From NCBI GenBank assembly GCA_004794785.1, contig SJOL01001936.1, positions 43,931 through 107,930 on the forward strand: a stretch of DNA of 64,000 nt, given 5' to 3'. This document shows, piece after piece, positions 12,155-24,300 of the stretch. A program made the position numbers and the translations under genes. The notes under the pieces are model-generated. The model had not been told where the DNA came from, ran no database searches, and saw nothing but the letters and a program-made list of their open reading frames with translations. Positions within the stretch are counted from its first letter, which is position 1; every line of letters starts with the position of its first letter. The stretch comes from Opisthorchis felineus. Its lineage: Eukaryota > Platyhelminthes > Trematoda > Opisthorchiida > Opisthorchiidae.

Positions 12155-15100
12155 CTATGAGGTGGAAAGAACGAGAAAGAAATTGAGGCAGTGCAAAAAG
12201 CCACATCACTGGTTTACGCAAGAAGGCTGACGTCTAAACACAGGTGCCCTGTAGTCGATAGGTTTTAAGGTCAGTTGCAAGGGACTTCTAACAGGCGGCT
12301 AGGGAAAATACTCTGGACGGCGGGTTGGTGTCGTCACGAGAAAGGAGTGTTTTTCCTACCCCGAGGGTGACCTCTCAGATGGAGACGGGAAACGCTCATC
12401 ATGAGCTTTCTAGAGAGAATTCCCTTCAGAAGGGCCTGAACCAGGTAGGTTACTGTGAAGATGAAGGTAGCCTTCATCTGATAGCCTTCATCTGGTATGT
12501 TTTGACATCAAGGTGTCCCTAGGCCTCAATAGAGAAGCGGTACACTTGTCCAGCACTCAATTTAAAAGATGAGTGACCTGGCTAAAAAACCGTAAAAAGG
12601 ATCTACTGAAAGACTGACACAGGCTTCAAGAGAAGGAAGCCAACCCAGAAACCCAATGGTGCAACTGATTACTTTCTGTTTGCCTGAAACTTGTGGTTAA
12701 CTCTTTCCGACTGACTTTTCTGACTGAGATTAATAACAAAGCAACACACGGATCGCACGTCGATGTTTAATAACAAAATGAAAGCGATAACTGGGTGGTT
12801 ATTCTAATGACCCGAAAGCTATGTCAAAAGGGACACCCTAAAAGAGAAAGGAAGATTCACTATCAACAGTAGCAGAAACGACAAGCAGCTTCAATTTCTG
12901 GGGCCTCCATTTCACAAAAGACCGCAAACTGAGAGACGCACGAGAAACCACAAGACCAAAAGGCTCGATTCTGATAGCTGAAACTCACAAGTGACTTCCA
13001 AACTCAGCAGTTCGGATGTACTTGAAATTTTCACGAAGAGAATTTTCACGAGGAGAAATTAAGACAACCTACGAAAATCGTATCTATGCTCGCCTCACGA
13101 AATGGCTCATAATTTGGAGCTCATCACAGGACCACAAATGTCTCACGTCTAGGAGTGCGTGATGAGAGTAATCCAGACTTCTCCTTTGTCCATGATCGCG
13201 TATAGCTATGCTACAATCAAGTCAGAAAACAGACTGACTGAGGTTTACAGAGTATCGAGTCTAAAGCACTAGACTAGCAACTCTCTTTGACAGGAACTGA
13301 CAGTACAATAAAATAATCCTCCAAGAGATATCCGCAAAAAAGAAACCTCTCTCTTGGACAGCCTATGAAAAATTGAAGACTTCTGGGTTGACACCCAAAA
13401 AACTCCAACATCAAGAGAAGCTTAACACCTAATGTTTCCGTGGTTTTTATTCTTACGGAGGATAGCTATATTCTTACATTTCGAATGTAACCTACTCGAA
13501 CGTCGCGTCAGCCGGAAAGCAACGGTTAGCATACCGGTCATGTGGTGCGACCATTAGGAGAAATAATTCAAAATAGCTGGGTCTTAAGTTGGCCATTCAG
13601 AAACATTACACCGAAAAGATTCTATCGGTGATTACCAATACATAACTGTGATCCAATCCCACTAAAACCAAGGTATTCTGGCAAGTATCGCGTGGATACC
13701 TCTAGTGGGTAGGAGAGATTCAGAAATAAACATTCGCGTCAATCCACTGAGATCAACGAAGCATATCGGTTGTGGTGCGCACTACTGACAGGCCGCTGTC
13801 CAACTGCTTCTGTTTGGGTTCGGGGAAAAAAGAAATAGTTCAACCACCATGGTCCAATGATCCGGGTGACAGGCAACTATGGCCGAAAAGCAATGATATG
13901 CTACTTAGAGCTTCACTTCCTGCCTCAGACACCTCTAGGACGAAGAACATTCAGGGGGCTTGCACACAGACAGAATATAGGGAAGATATTATGCGTCTTG
14001 CATCAGATCCCCGAAATTGTAAATCACGTTGGATAACTTAGATGACTCTGTCATATGGTCTGCTATGTGGTTCACACCTGCAAAGTGCAAAGCGACACTA
14101 TAGAAATGAATAAAGTCAAATCTAAACTCATGCTTTCCGACCAGCCAAATCCACTTATCAAGGAGACTATATCACTTTCCGGATTGGGAAGGCCATGGAA
14201 GCTCTCAACGATCTCCGACACCTACTGGACCGGCGTGACTTCAGTTTATCTGTCAAGAGAATTTACTCTACAGAGGTCAGATCCATCCTACACTATGGAT
14301 CAGAGAAGTGAGTCTGCGAGTAGAAGACGAATGAAGGGTTTGAATGTTCATCCACCGGTATCTCTGAATCCTTGTCCGGGATTGAAGGTAACGCCAAATA
14401 AGCAATTCTGGGGTAGGCCAGATGGTTTTCAGAAGACGCAACTAAACCACGATGAACGAGCTGGCCACATCCCATAGGCTAAGCGCTGAGCATTTGTGAG
14501 GGACGTATGCTCCAAACAACCTTTCTTTACTCGTGTAGATGCATGATGGGGACGAATAGAATGTCATCAGTCTATGATTTGGTAAGCTATGGAAGCTTTG
14601 ACCAGCCAGCTCAACCTGCCATCCTCCCGGATCATGGCGCGAAAGCAGTGACACTTGCTGGCGCGCCTCAGCTACGAAACAAGGAACTCACTGCGGCAGA
14701 ATTCCTGGCCGAATAACTGGAGGTCACGTTCAATTAGTCTATCGACTTGAACTGTATCACACCTCTGACAAGGTTGATAAGTGAAGAGTTGCACGTCTAA
14801 GATAAAGGCTCTGTAGCGGAAGCACTATATCATGAGTGATCGAATCACTTCTGTCAATATCACTAACCACTGGCAGCCCATCCCAAGACACCTATCGGAA
14901 GAATCGGCAGCTACCAGCGTGACTGAGTTTAAATGTCAACACTCCATACTTTCATATTCCTTTCTTAAGCCGAAGAAACCGAAGAAGGCAGACTACAGTC
15001 TGTCCGATTAGCAGCCCCAAGCAAAGCAGGATTCTGAATGGTTTTACGCACGACACAGTTTTATCCTAATTGACTTCAAAAGCCGAGAGATGATCCAAAG

Positions 15101-15572
15101 TACACAACACACCCGTAATGGTGTAATTTGGCTTCGGAAATGGTGAGTTCAAAGTACGTTCGCGGTGTAATTTTAAGTTCCGGACACAAATAATGCAATC
15201 ATTAAGGGCAAGCGTGGTCCAGCCTATTCGAGGCAGCCTCCTGAGACCGTCAGGGGATGTGCTGCCGGTAACAAGGCCGATAACAACCTGCGTCTGGCTG
15301 GTTAGATCCTGCAAGTTCCGGGGAGCGCAGCAGCTGATAAGGACCTGCTAACTGTTGGACTACTGCACAGCAATTCAGAGACTGGCAACAAATAACAGGT
15401 TGTGAAGTGGTTGGAAGAATACGGTCCCACGTCAGGGAAAAGGTACCTGGGAAAAGTAATGGAACCCCGAAATAGGCACCCACGGGTAGGTGGGTAGAAA
15501 GAGATCAACAGAGCCACAAACCTAAGGAGAGGATAATATACGTGCATCAAACGTTCACCAGCGTTCACTTAC
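12155..15572 (-). other. BTBD9 intron 1
   Basis: Intron of 3418 bp defined by the GTAAGT donor at 15572 and the CATAG acceptor at 12155. It contains the plus-strand LINE fragment at 13.78-14.48 kb; the rest shows nothing recognisable. Confidence 0.75.
13780..14480 (+). mobile_element. RTE-type LINE fragment, RT C-terminal half
   Basis: Broken frames contain LPASDTSRTKNIQG, TEYREDIMRLASDP (decayed YADD region), ALNDLRHLLDRRDFSLSVKR, then IYSTEVRSILHYGSEK. These match the palm-to-C-terminal region of the LINE at 8-9 kb. Inserted in BTBD9 intron 1, opposite in orientation to the gene. The right boundary may extend to about 14720. Confidence 0.7.
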
Positions 15573-15926
15573 CCGCAACTTAGTGACCGTCAGGCGGCCG
15601 GTGTATATGTACTGCAGCACATGTTTAAAAGCTGCGGCATTAATATCGTTTAATTGAATAACGGATCTGTTAGATTCCGCGAGGCCGCCATACAGCAGAG
15701 CTCTGAAATATTCTGATCGCGCAGCAAGAACGACTTTGTGTGCCGTAAACTGCACTCCTTGCACAACGAGTGTGACATCACTAAACAGCTCATTTCCGTA
15801 CAGATTACTGATGCTGGCTGCCACATCAGACGAATGGTCGATGTACTGCGTTGAACGATCCCCACGAGGTATGCGGTTAGTAGCGCAAACTGCGCCAGCC
15901 ACAGGGAATGTCGCTCGATCTGACAT
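15573..15926 (-). CDS. BTBD9: BTBD9 orthologue, coding exon 1 (BTB domain)
   Basis: This exon encodes 118 residues from an ATG at 15926 to a GTAAGT donor at 15572, ending in phase 0. Residues from about 36 to 115 form a BTB/POZ domain. Diagnostic stretches are SDVTLVVQG, FTAHKVVLAARSEYFRALLYGG and VLQYIYTGRLTV, which match animal BTBD9 almost position for position. BTBD9 is a BTB-BACK-discoidin protein; family members act as cullin-3 substrate adaptors, and mammalian BTBD9 is linked to iron and dopamine biology. The residues just before the domain also follow the BTBD9 pattern, which supports this start. Two more exons follow on the same strand at 12154 and 3972. The remaining exons, including the discoidin-like repeats, must lie left of the window. 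No promoter was recognised upstream of the ATG. Confidence 0.9.
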
Positions 15927-16084
15927 TTTGAACAGATCACATCACAGTATAGTTACGTCAGCAAATCAACCACTGCGGATAAGTGCAGCGCCGGGAACTG
16001 TCTTACGACCGTTACGCCACAATACAAGTAACTGAAACCAGACGGGAGGCAAAATCAGCATGTGATTAATAACATGTGTTAAGA

Positions 16085-16240
16085 AATAATAAATCGTTCA
16101 CCTACTGCACATTTCCGGTGCACAACTACCAACCTGAAGGAATCACGAGGACTGATACACTGCCAGGTTATCCAAGCCCAGACAGGAAGGATCGAGAATC
16201 CAACATTGGGTTTGGAACAAGGACCTTTTTATCCGTAGCG
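16085..16240 (-). repeat. tRNA-derived SINE, copy 2 (degraded)
   Basis: A diverged copy of the SINE seen at 4.1 kb. The body (ACTGCCAGGTTATCCAAGCC on the plus strand) and a mutated B box are recognisable, but the tRNA head beyond about 16235 is lost. It lies just upstream of BTBD9 exon 1 and could overlap its promoter or 5' UTR. Confidence 0.6.
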
Positions 16241-16699
16241 TTTGTATCTTAAATGCTGAAGTTTCTCAAGCACTATCTGACAAGTCAACAATGGAATCAA
16301 AACCCATTAGGAGCAAAATGCGGCCCCAGAGGCATCTATACCTCACGCCCGGTGCCCCTTCGAGGTGGTTCGGCCACCGCGACCAGGTGGGTGGGACTGA
16401 GTCACTGGCTCTAGGCAACATCCCTGAACACCCCCTCACTGTGCCAGACTTTTGAGGCAAAAACTCAAGGCCAAATATCCCAAATACCCCCCCTCGGGCT
16501 GGGCACTATTCACCCCTGCATCTCTCCGGTCATCGACCAGTACTCAACCACCCTCCCCTCTCTTCAAACGACCACTCCAGCTAACTCACCTAAATATTTT
16601 CCGGGTATACGCTTAGCGAATGGAACAACGACAACCCTTCAGTAAAATCAAAAGATCCCAGCTATGTTGTACTTTTCAACGTTTGAATGTATGGTAAGC

Positions 16700-18060
16700 T
16701 CTCCCAAAGCTTCCGCACATAAAGCTATGTCCGTCAGAATTGCCCACTCTCTCCATTCCTATTTAGTTTCGTGAACGACGAGATAATGAGACGAACCCCG
16801 GTGTTCAAATAGTCTCTGACGAAAACTTTGTCGATCTGGAGTACGCAGACGACATCGTTCTCGTCTTCGAAGAGGAGAACAAGGTGCAGGTGCTTGTGGA
16901 TAAACTGACTAGTCATCCCGTCCTTTGGCATGCGCTTTGTACCAACAAATTGTAAGCTCATGCTTCTGGACATGCAATTACTGGACACGCCACTTACAAC
17001 CCAGGGGGCACTCAAAGCTGTGGAGCGTTTTACGTATCTTGGAAATTGTATTAGTTCTGATTGTAGTGTGACAGATGAGACCCATGCACGAATCTGCAAG
17101 GCTCGGGTCGCGTTTGCTAATTTGAGACAACTATGACGTCAAAGTGGTGTACCCCTGAATCTCAAGTTACGTGTATATCAGCCCACATTATGAGCTGTTT
17201 GTTGTGTCTGTGAGACTGCCTGTTCGAGCAGCTGAACTGGGACGTCTTCAGGTGTCCGATAACCGTTGTCTCAGAACCATAGTTCGTGTGGGTTAAGATA
17301 ATAGAGATAATCGTTCAGCAGTAACACCCTTTCGGTGCCTATCTGCCATTCTACTCGAAGAAAGCACGAGGGCTGGGAAACTGCTAGATTGCCCAGGCCT
17401 ACACAGGAGAAGTGGAGATGCAGAGGTCAGGTTCGAGCCACGGACCTTCCGGTCAGTAAATTCGCGCTCTAACCACTGAGCCATCTCGCCAGGTTTGTGT
17501 GGGTTGGTGTCCGCGAATCCGTAGCGAGTTTTCCGGTGCGCAACCAGGACTTACATCGAGGAATTTCTCCAGCTCCAGAAGCTGCGTCGGTTAGACCATG
17601 TATTGCGTATGCCGAACCATCGTTTGCCGAAGAGGGTGCTGTTTTTCGCGCCCATTTCAGAGTGGAGGAAGAAGAGAGGTGGTTAACCACTGACCTAGCA
17701 GAGGGGTATGAGAGATTACGAAACGTTTGGGTGCTGTCAGTGCTGCTCACCTTCCAGGATGGGGACCATGTGAATCCCACTGCGCCTGGTTGGAGACGCT
17801 GCAAGGTACAGCTGCTAATCGATGTCCATGGCGTTCTTGTTGTCACTTTCTACCCAGATTGTCTGAATGAGTGCCCGGAGGTGTGGACATCCCGGAATAA
17901 GTGTAGCATGCTAGCTCTAAGTGCCTCCCCTGTGCACTCTTATTCTATTCTTCACAATAAGGCTTTCAAATAAATCATGGTTGTACGGCAGCGAAGCATC
18001 AGTGTTGAACACTGATGTCATGTCGTCGGTGATGATGATTATGGTGGTGACCTCTTCCCA
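16700..18060 (+). mobile_element. RTE-type LINE, RT to 3' end, with nested SINE
   Basis: Visible in shifting plus frames are CPLSPFLFSFVNDEIM, VDLEYADDIVLVFEE (intact YADD), MRFVPTNCKLMLLD, VERFTYLGNCISSDCSVTDE, ARICKARVAFANLRQL, LRTIVRVG / WCPRIR, and KRLGAVSAAHLPGWGP ending near CHFLPRLSE. The 3' end has GTTGTACGGCAGCGAAGCAT followed by a GAT-rich tail to about 18060. A SINE interrupts it at 17295-17496. Several frameshifts and stops show it is inactive. Confidence 0.85.
17295..17496 (-). repeat. tRNA-derived SINE, copy 3, inserted in a LINE with target duplication
   Basis: A full copy with A and B boxes, flanked by the direct repeat GTGTGGGTT at 17286-17294 and 17497-17505. The flanking LINE reads LRTIVRVG before and WCPRIR after, so removing the SINE and one repeat restores the reverse-transcriptase reading. 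This fixes the element length at about 200 bp including its tail, and shows the SINE moved after the LINE. Confidence 0.9.
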
Positions 18061-18589
18061 AAAATATGCTTTCCGTTTCCGCAGACAGAGACAAGACCCC
18101 AGTTCGGTAATGCACCTTGGTCCGCTCAAGATGAGCCAATATAATCCACCTTGCACTATTCGCGTACCAGTGATATAAACGCTATAAGGCGTGGTATCTA
18201 TAGCATGGAAGTAGCACTCAGTATCGGGGCTGAATGAAATGACACACTCCGTGGTGGTGTACATATAAAGGACAGAAAAATGAATCCTATGGACAACTTT
18301 CTCGGTTAGCAACGGGATAACACATTTTCATCATGGTGCATGATATGAGCGCCAAGCTAGACACTTTAGCCTGAAACGATGGTCAGCGCAAACAGCATGC
18401 GACAAAGATTCGGTAGCTGTGTACTGGACACATTCCGCCACTATGATCACGACAGCAGCATACACATTCACACAGAGCTATACACAAAACCAACTGCCAG
18501 CTTTCATCACTATTGTAATCCGTATTCACCATGTCGTACAGTCGGTCAGTCAGAGAACACCACCCTTCTGTAGTCGGTTCAGTTCTAGG

Positions 18590-18770
18590 TCAGTACCAAT
18601 ATTCCTCCGACGGTTGCTCACGCTGCACCTAGTGCGCAGTTCAAAGCACTTTTAGATGCTTTCTTGGTTGAGTCCTCGAGCTGGCAAGATTACTCCCTCG
18701 CGCTGAGAACTTAAAGATCAGCTTACACCCTTTTTTCACTTGCGCCTTTCAGGAAGCAGATTTCCATGCG
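18590..18770 (+). mobile_element. CR1/Jockey-like LINE, 3' end fragment
   Basis: The plus strand encodes PPTVAHAAPSAQFKALLDAF and LVESSSWQDY, the C-terminus of the LINE family at 20.3-21.3 kb (there [20 protein letters not shown]). It is in the opposite orientation to those copies. Confidence 0.65.
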
Positions 18771-18829
18771 AATTGTTGTTTCAAGTGCGCATTCCACTAG
18801 TCGATACATGCCTCACTCAAATTTAACCC

Positions 18830-19300
18830 TTGATTTTTTTTTCACTCAATGGCGGTTTTCGGGTACTACTCACATGGATCACACTAAATTTTCTTTTGGC
18901 ATTTCCAGCTTTCTGCGCATGTTCCAGTTCTTTAAGCTTTCGTATCCACCGGGCCTTGCGGTCGGTATACAGGCTAAGCTTTGCTCGAAGTCTGATGATT
19001 CAACGAGCCGATTTATGTTGGGTGCCGGCTAGAACACTTCTCCGAGTTTCAAGCAGTCCTACTGTTCTTTCTGATATCGATTGCTTGGACAGAGCCAGTA
19101 GGGTCGTGCCGCTGAAGGATGGCAGCTGAAAGATGCGGCGAATTCCTTCTAGGACTAATGGACAGCCGAGAGTGAGGTGCTCGGAGTTTCGATAAATTCG
19201 CTTAACTTCGGGATCAGGCGGCTTCTCAGGTGTAAACGAGTTATCCACCCATCACGCGGACTTGAAAAGCGAACAGTAAAGCGATTCCGGACGATCCAGA
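18830..19300 (-). mobile_element. RTE-type LINE fragment, EN-RT linker
   Basis: The minus strand reads RAKLSLYTDRKARWIRKLKE followed by LEHAQKAGNAKRKFSVIH, the basic linker that precedes the reverse transcriptase in RTE elements. A region at 19.43-19.70 kb, similar to 7.3-7.56 kb, continues it and may be part of the same element. Confidence 0.5.
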
Positions 19301-20114
19301 CCAGTTATTGATTCACACCATCGGTAATTTATGGCGATGGGATCATTTATGGCCTGAGTTGGAACGCTTTTATAGGGCACCATGTGGGTGGACGGCTTCG
19401 GCTATTTCAGGTATTGATACCACTTAAAATTACCTACGCCCAGCGCATAGCTGCATCAGTTGCTCGCATCCGTCTATGCCTACCGAATCCAGCTCACATC
19501 TTACACCCAAATGAGTTTCAAATTCGCTAAATCTGTCCACTTGTGACATCACAGTGATATTTGAGCTCTTATCCTGAAGTAGCGGAGCGCTCAAAGCACC
19601 ATAAAAGTTGTCTTCGATGAGTTCAGATCCAATCATTTGGAGCTCAAGCAGATAAACAGACAACGATCAAATTCCCACTCGGGTCAGCTAAATCGATGAC
19701 TGAGGTTGGATCCTGAATTCTTTTTTCTGACACTCACCATATATCAATATTCACTGTGCGAGAAAGAGCAGTTTGATGCCTTTTTTACCTCAGACTGCGA
19801 ACAACAAAAGCAGGCAGGTAGATCGGGTACCGAGGCTCGAAGATTGACGTCGAGATGCTTGAGACTGTCGGCGCCGGCTGCTCCTAAGATGTCATGGCAA
19901 GACCGATTCACGACGAATAAGATCGTCAGTCCCAATGGACGGGACTACAAAGGCGATATTATTAATAGGTCAGGTAGATGGAGGAGAAGCTATGTGAAGG
20001 AGATAGGTGCCAGTATTTTTGGTCCACTCGAACGCCAAAAATGCCGTGGTGCTAGTAATTAGACGCCGCAACAGCCAAAACAACTGACTCGCGCGTCATT
20101 GGTCATAAGGATGA

Positions 20115-21320
20115 GCCACTCACGGATTCACGGATTGATACACAGGATCGAGGCGTTTGCCCAAGTTTCCCGGGTCGGTTTTGTTCTTGTCGTTCAGCGG
20201 CTGTCGTACACCTGAAAGGCACAAGCGGAATAAGAGCGTAACACTGTTCTTTAAGTTCTCAGAGCGGGCAGTATGTTTGCCAGCACGAGGACTCGCATAA
20301 GAAGGTGTCCACGGATTCACGGATTGATAAACAGGATCGAGGCTTCTGCCCAAGTTTTCCGGGTCGGTTGTGTTCGTGTCGTTCTGCGGTTGTCGTTCAC
20401 CTGAAAAGCACAAGCGAAAAAAAGGTGTAGCACTGCTATTTGAGTTCTCAGCGCAGGACAGTAAGCTTGCAGGCGCGAAGACTCGCATAAGAAAGTGTCT
20501 AATAGTGCTTTGAAATGGGTGCTAGATGGAGCGTGGACAACTGTCGGAGGAAGGTTATTCCACGCAGCTACTGCACGAAATGGGAAAAAAATTTGCAGGA
20601 AAAAAGTGTTCGATCTGAGCTTGAAAATCTTTTTACCATGTCCCCGCCGTGTGTTTGCTGGCTCAACGATGAAAAAGCTGTTGGCCAAACCTTGTTCAAA
20701 CAGGGCATAAGTAAGAATTAGGTCACCTGGGAGGCGGCGATACTCGAGGGGGGAAGAGGTCAAGCGCCGTGAGACGCATTTCGTAGTCCACGGATTTAAG
20801 GCCCGCAACCATTTTCGTAGCAGCTCGCTGGACACGCTCAGTGAGGGTTACGTCCTTCGTGCGCCCTGAGTAGACAACTTGGTTGACGTATTCAAGAAGC
20901 GGTCTGACGTAGGCCCCATAGAGTATTTGGAAGTCCGTGCGAGTAATACGGGAGAAGGTGCGCCTAATCATCCGTAGATCTGCGAAGGTCTTTTGAGCCG
21001 ATTTCTCATGGTGCAGTAAGAAGGACATGTTTGAAGAGAGCCAGATACCCAAATCTCTTTTGGCATCCATCTTCGTGATGTCCTCTGGTCCATTCTCACC
21101 ATGCACGACAAATGCGTTCGCTGAGTCTCCTCCGAATGACATATGGACGCATTTTTCGTCATTCAAAGAAAGGTGCCAGTCCAACGACCACTGTTTTGCA
21201 GCGTCTACATCCATTTGAAGGGCACTGGCATTGGTACTCCAGGATTTCAAGTCGTCCGCGAAAAGTAGACATGGACTTTGACTGGGTTCTAGAAGGAGCG
21301 TGGACAACTGTCAGAGGAAG
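20115..21320 (-). mobile_element. CR1/Jockey-like LINE, RT C-terminal half with duplicated 3' end
   Basis: On the minus strand, 21307-20723 encodes [18 protein letters not shown] (the FADD box), [46 protein letters not shown] and [14 protein letters not shown] frameshift at about 20730-20760 continues into [20 protein letters not shown] and [16 protein letters not shown] (to 20500). The 3' end region then occurs twice in tandem (20495-20310 and 20305-20122). The long frame is open apart from that shift, so this copy is relatively young. Confidence 0.85.
20122..20500 (-). repeat. Tandem pair of LINE 3'-end units, about 187 bp each
   Basis: Two direct copies, both containing GGATTCACGGATTGATA.ACAGGATCGAGG, the CCGGGTCGGTT block and CTTATGCGAG-type ends. 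Single related units also occur at 21380-21600 and 21780-21965. Confidence 0.85.
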
Positions 21321-21379
21321 GTTATTCCTCGCATGCTACCTGCTGACATAGCATCAAGGCGAGCTCTGGTATTCGAAAA

Positions 21380-24300
21380 TGTGGACCCAAAAGTGAATTG
21401 TGTTTTATCAGACTGATGGGTTGATACATCGTTTGGAGATAGTTGTCCAAGCTCCGCAGATCAGGTTTGTTCCTCTGGTTCAGCATCACCTTTCCACATG
21501 AATACCACAACCGCAACGTGTGTAGTTCCGCTGTCTAGGCATTCAGCGTTTGGACGTAGGGTTTCCGTCACAAGGACTCACATAAAAGAGCGCCACAGAA
21601 TTCTTCGAACTGGGTCTCAGATGAAATGTGGGCAGTTGTCGAATGACGTCCGATCTAGTGGTTTTGAGAAATCTAAAAATACGGCGTCCATTAAGAGCCC
21701 TTCGTTATTGGGTTTTGATAGCCTGTCTACAAACACGAGGAAGAATCCGTGCTGAGTGTTGTTTCAGTATCCGCTGAAAACTTTCACGGACTGATATACA
21801 GGATCGAGGCTTCAGCCCAAGCTTCACCAGTCGGGTTTGTTCTTGTCATTCGGGGGCTTCTGATCACCTGGAAGGCACAAACGAAAGATGGGTGTAGCAC
21901 TACTCTCCAACTTCTCAGTGTGGGATAGTAATTTTGCCAGCGCGAGGACAACGAAGGAAGCGTCTAAAAGTGCTTTGAACTGGCACTAGATGCAGCGTAA
22001 GCAACTGCCAAAGGGAGGTTAGTCAAGGCACCAACTGCCCGAAATGAGAAAAATATTTACTAAATGAAGGTGTGCGCTCTGGGCTTGAAAATCTTTTAAC
22101 CATTTCGCTGCCGTGTGTCAGCTGGATCAACGGTGAAAATATTTTGGCGAAACCTTGTACAAACAGGGCAAGAGTGAGTATTAGGTCTCCTCAGAGTTGA
22201 CTATACCCCAGGGAAAAAAGGCCAAATACAGCGAGAAGCGTTTCATAGTTCAAGGATTTAGGGCCGGCAACCAACTTCGTATCGGTTTGTTGGACACCTT
22301 CAAGGAGGGCTGCGTCTTTCTTGTGTCTTGAGTGGACAAATTGGTTGGAACATTCAAGAAGCGGTCAGACGTAAACCGCATAGATAATCCGGAAGTCCGT
22401 GCGGGTAATACGGTGGAAGGTCCGCGGAGTCATCCTTGGAAAAACGAATGCCTTTTGAGCCGATTTTCCATGGGGGAGTGAGGTGAGCGTGTATGAAGAC
22501 TGCCAGATACCTAAGTCATCATTGATACCCACCCTCGTAATGTCTTCTGGCGCAATCTCACCATGCACGACAAAGGAGTTCGCTGAGTCTCCTCCGAATG
22601 ACTTATGGACGCACATTTCGTCATTTAGGGGAATGTGCCAGCCAACGACCACCGCTCTGCAGCATCAACATCCACTTGGAGGGCACCGGTATTTGATTTC
22701 AATTCGTCCGCCAAAGTAGATATGGACTTGAAAGAACGTCTGGAAGGTTATTGATATGTATAAGAAAACAGATGTGGTCCCAAAACGGGGCCTTGAGGAA
22801 CTCCAATGGAGACCAGCGCCGAAGAATATTCTACCTGATAGGAACGCCTTGACGCAGCGTAGAATTGTCCCTTGAATCCCGTAATACTCGAAATTGTGGA
22901 GCAGCGGGACGTGCGGGACTCGATCGAATGCCCTTGGAAAGCCGAAAAACATGGCATCCGATAAGAATCCTTCGTCTTAAGCTTGGGTTAGGCCGCCCAT
23001 AAATAGGAGCATGTTAGCCACGCAAGAACGGTTTGGAGGGATTCATGTTTCGCTAGGGATATCAAGTTGTTCGTTATGAGGTGATGTAAGATAGCCCACC
23101 TGCAGGTGCCGGGCGACACTCGATCACTAGTTTTGTAGACTGGCGTAACAGTCACTCACTTCCAAGCAGAGGAATGTTTGACTTCGTTGAGAGACTAACG
23201 AAACACCAAGTACAAATTTTTCTCAGCGTGATCGATGTTTCCTTCGGGATCCTTGGATGGATCTCAGCTGGCTCCAACGCGTTGAATAGTTTTGTGAATT
23301 GCGACAGTTAACTACCGTACACCTCCGCGTAAACCAATTTGGTTGGAAGCCGCACGTAGTTAAGTTTTGACAAGATTGGACTTGACGAGCTCGCTGGGGC
23401 ATAATACAGACCTGAATAGTTTTCTCCGTAGGCTTCAGATGACACTATTGGGTCAGTGCTATTTTCCCCGTTTCTGTCCCTCAAGGAGAATGCGCCTGAC
23501 TTATTTCTTTGCCAATGTCTCACGTAATCAATCAGTACATTTTTGTTTTTCTGGTGGGTCGAGTTACTTGGTGCGTATTCTTGTGTTCAGTTGGCGGAAT
23601 TATGATTCTCAGCGGTTTCGCATCCTACGGAATGCTAGCTCATCTCTGTCTCCTTTAGTAATATTTTTAAACAATGGCTGGGACATCGTTTCCAGGAGAC
23701 GCAGAATCCTTTCGGGTGTCTCTTGCTCCTTTAAACTACGAACTGGCTTCTTGTGACGAACACCTCGTCAGCCTCGCGGATTTTTTGAACAATGGTGCTG
23801 TTTATCTCCTCCACTGGAGCTCGTCACAGCATAAGTTGTTCATAGAAGATATCCATTTATGAGAAGCCTGCATGGCAGAAGTTTCGAACCCAGATTGTGG
23901 GGTTCCGGGTTCCGGGTTCCTGGCCCAGAAGCAAATGAAATCAAAAATCAGTACACAGTGGTCACCATATCATACTGGAGCCTTGATTAGCACTTGGTCA
24001 AAGAAGCGTCTCGTTGGTGGTAGTTGACCTGTGCGATATCTATTGGGTTCGACGACGTCTTGAGTCTAGGCGCTCTATCGAACGACTGTGGTAAGCGCTG
24101 GTGCGGAATTTCTACTAGACCCGATGCTATGGAGCTCCGTCCAGGAGGCCTTTGGGGTGTTATAACCACCTACCAGCAAGAAATGCGTGAAGTGGTAGCT
24201 GGAGGAGGGTTGATTAAAGGTTTGTACGGGAAGCTGATCATCTTCCGGTAGACGTAAAAGGCAACGGTAGACCACGCCGACAATAAGAGTATCAGTCTCA

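Noticed and set aside
17497..17973. Plus ORF of 158 codons
   Set aside because: This is a shadow frame. The homologous LINE frame (KRLGAVSAAHLPGWGP) lies in a different register of the same DNA.
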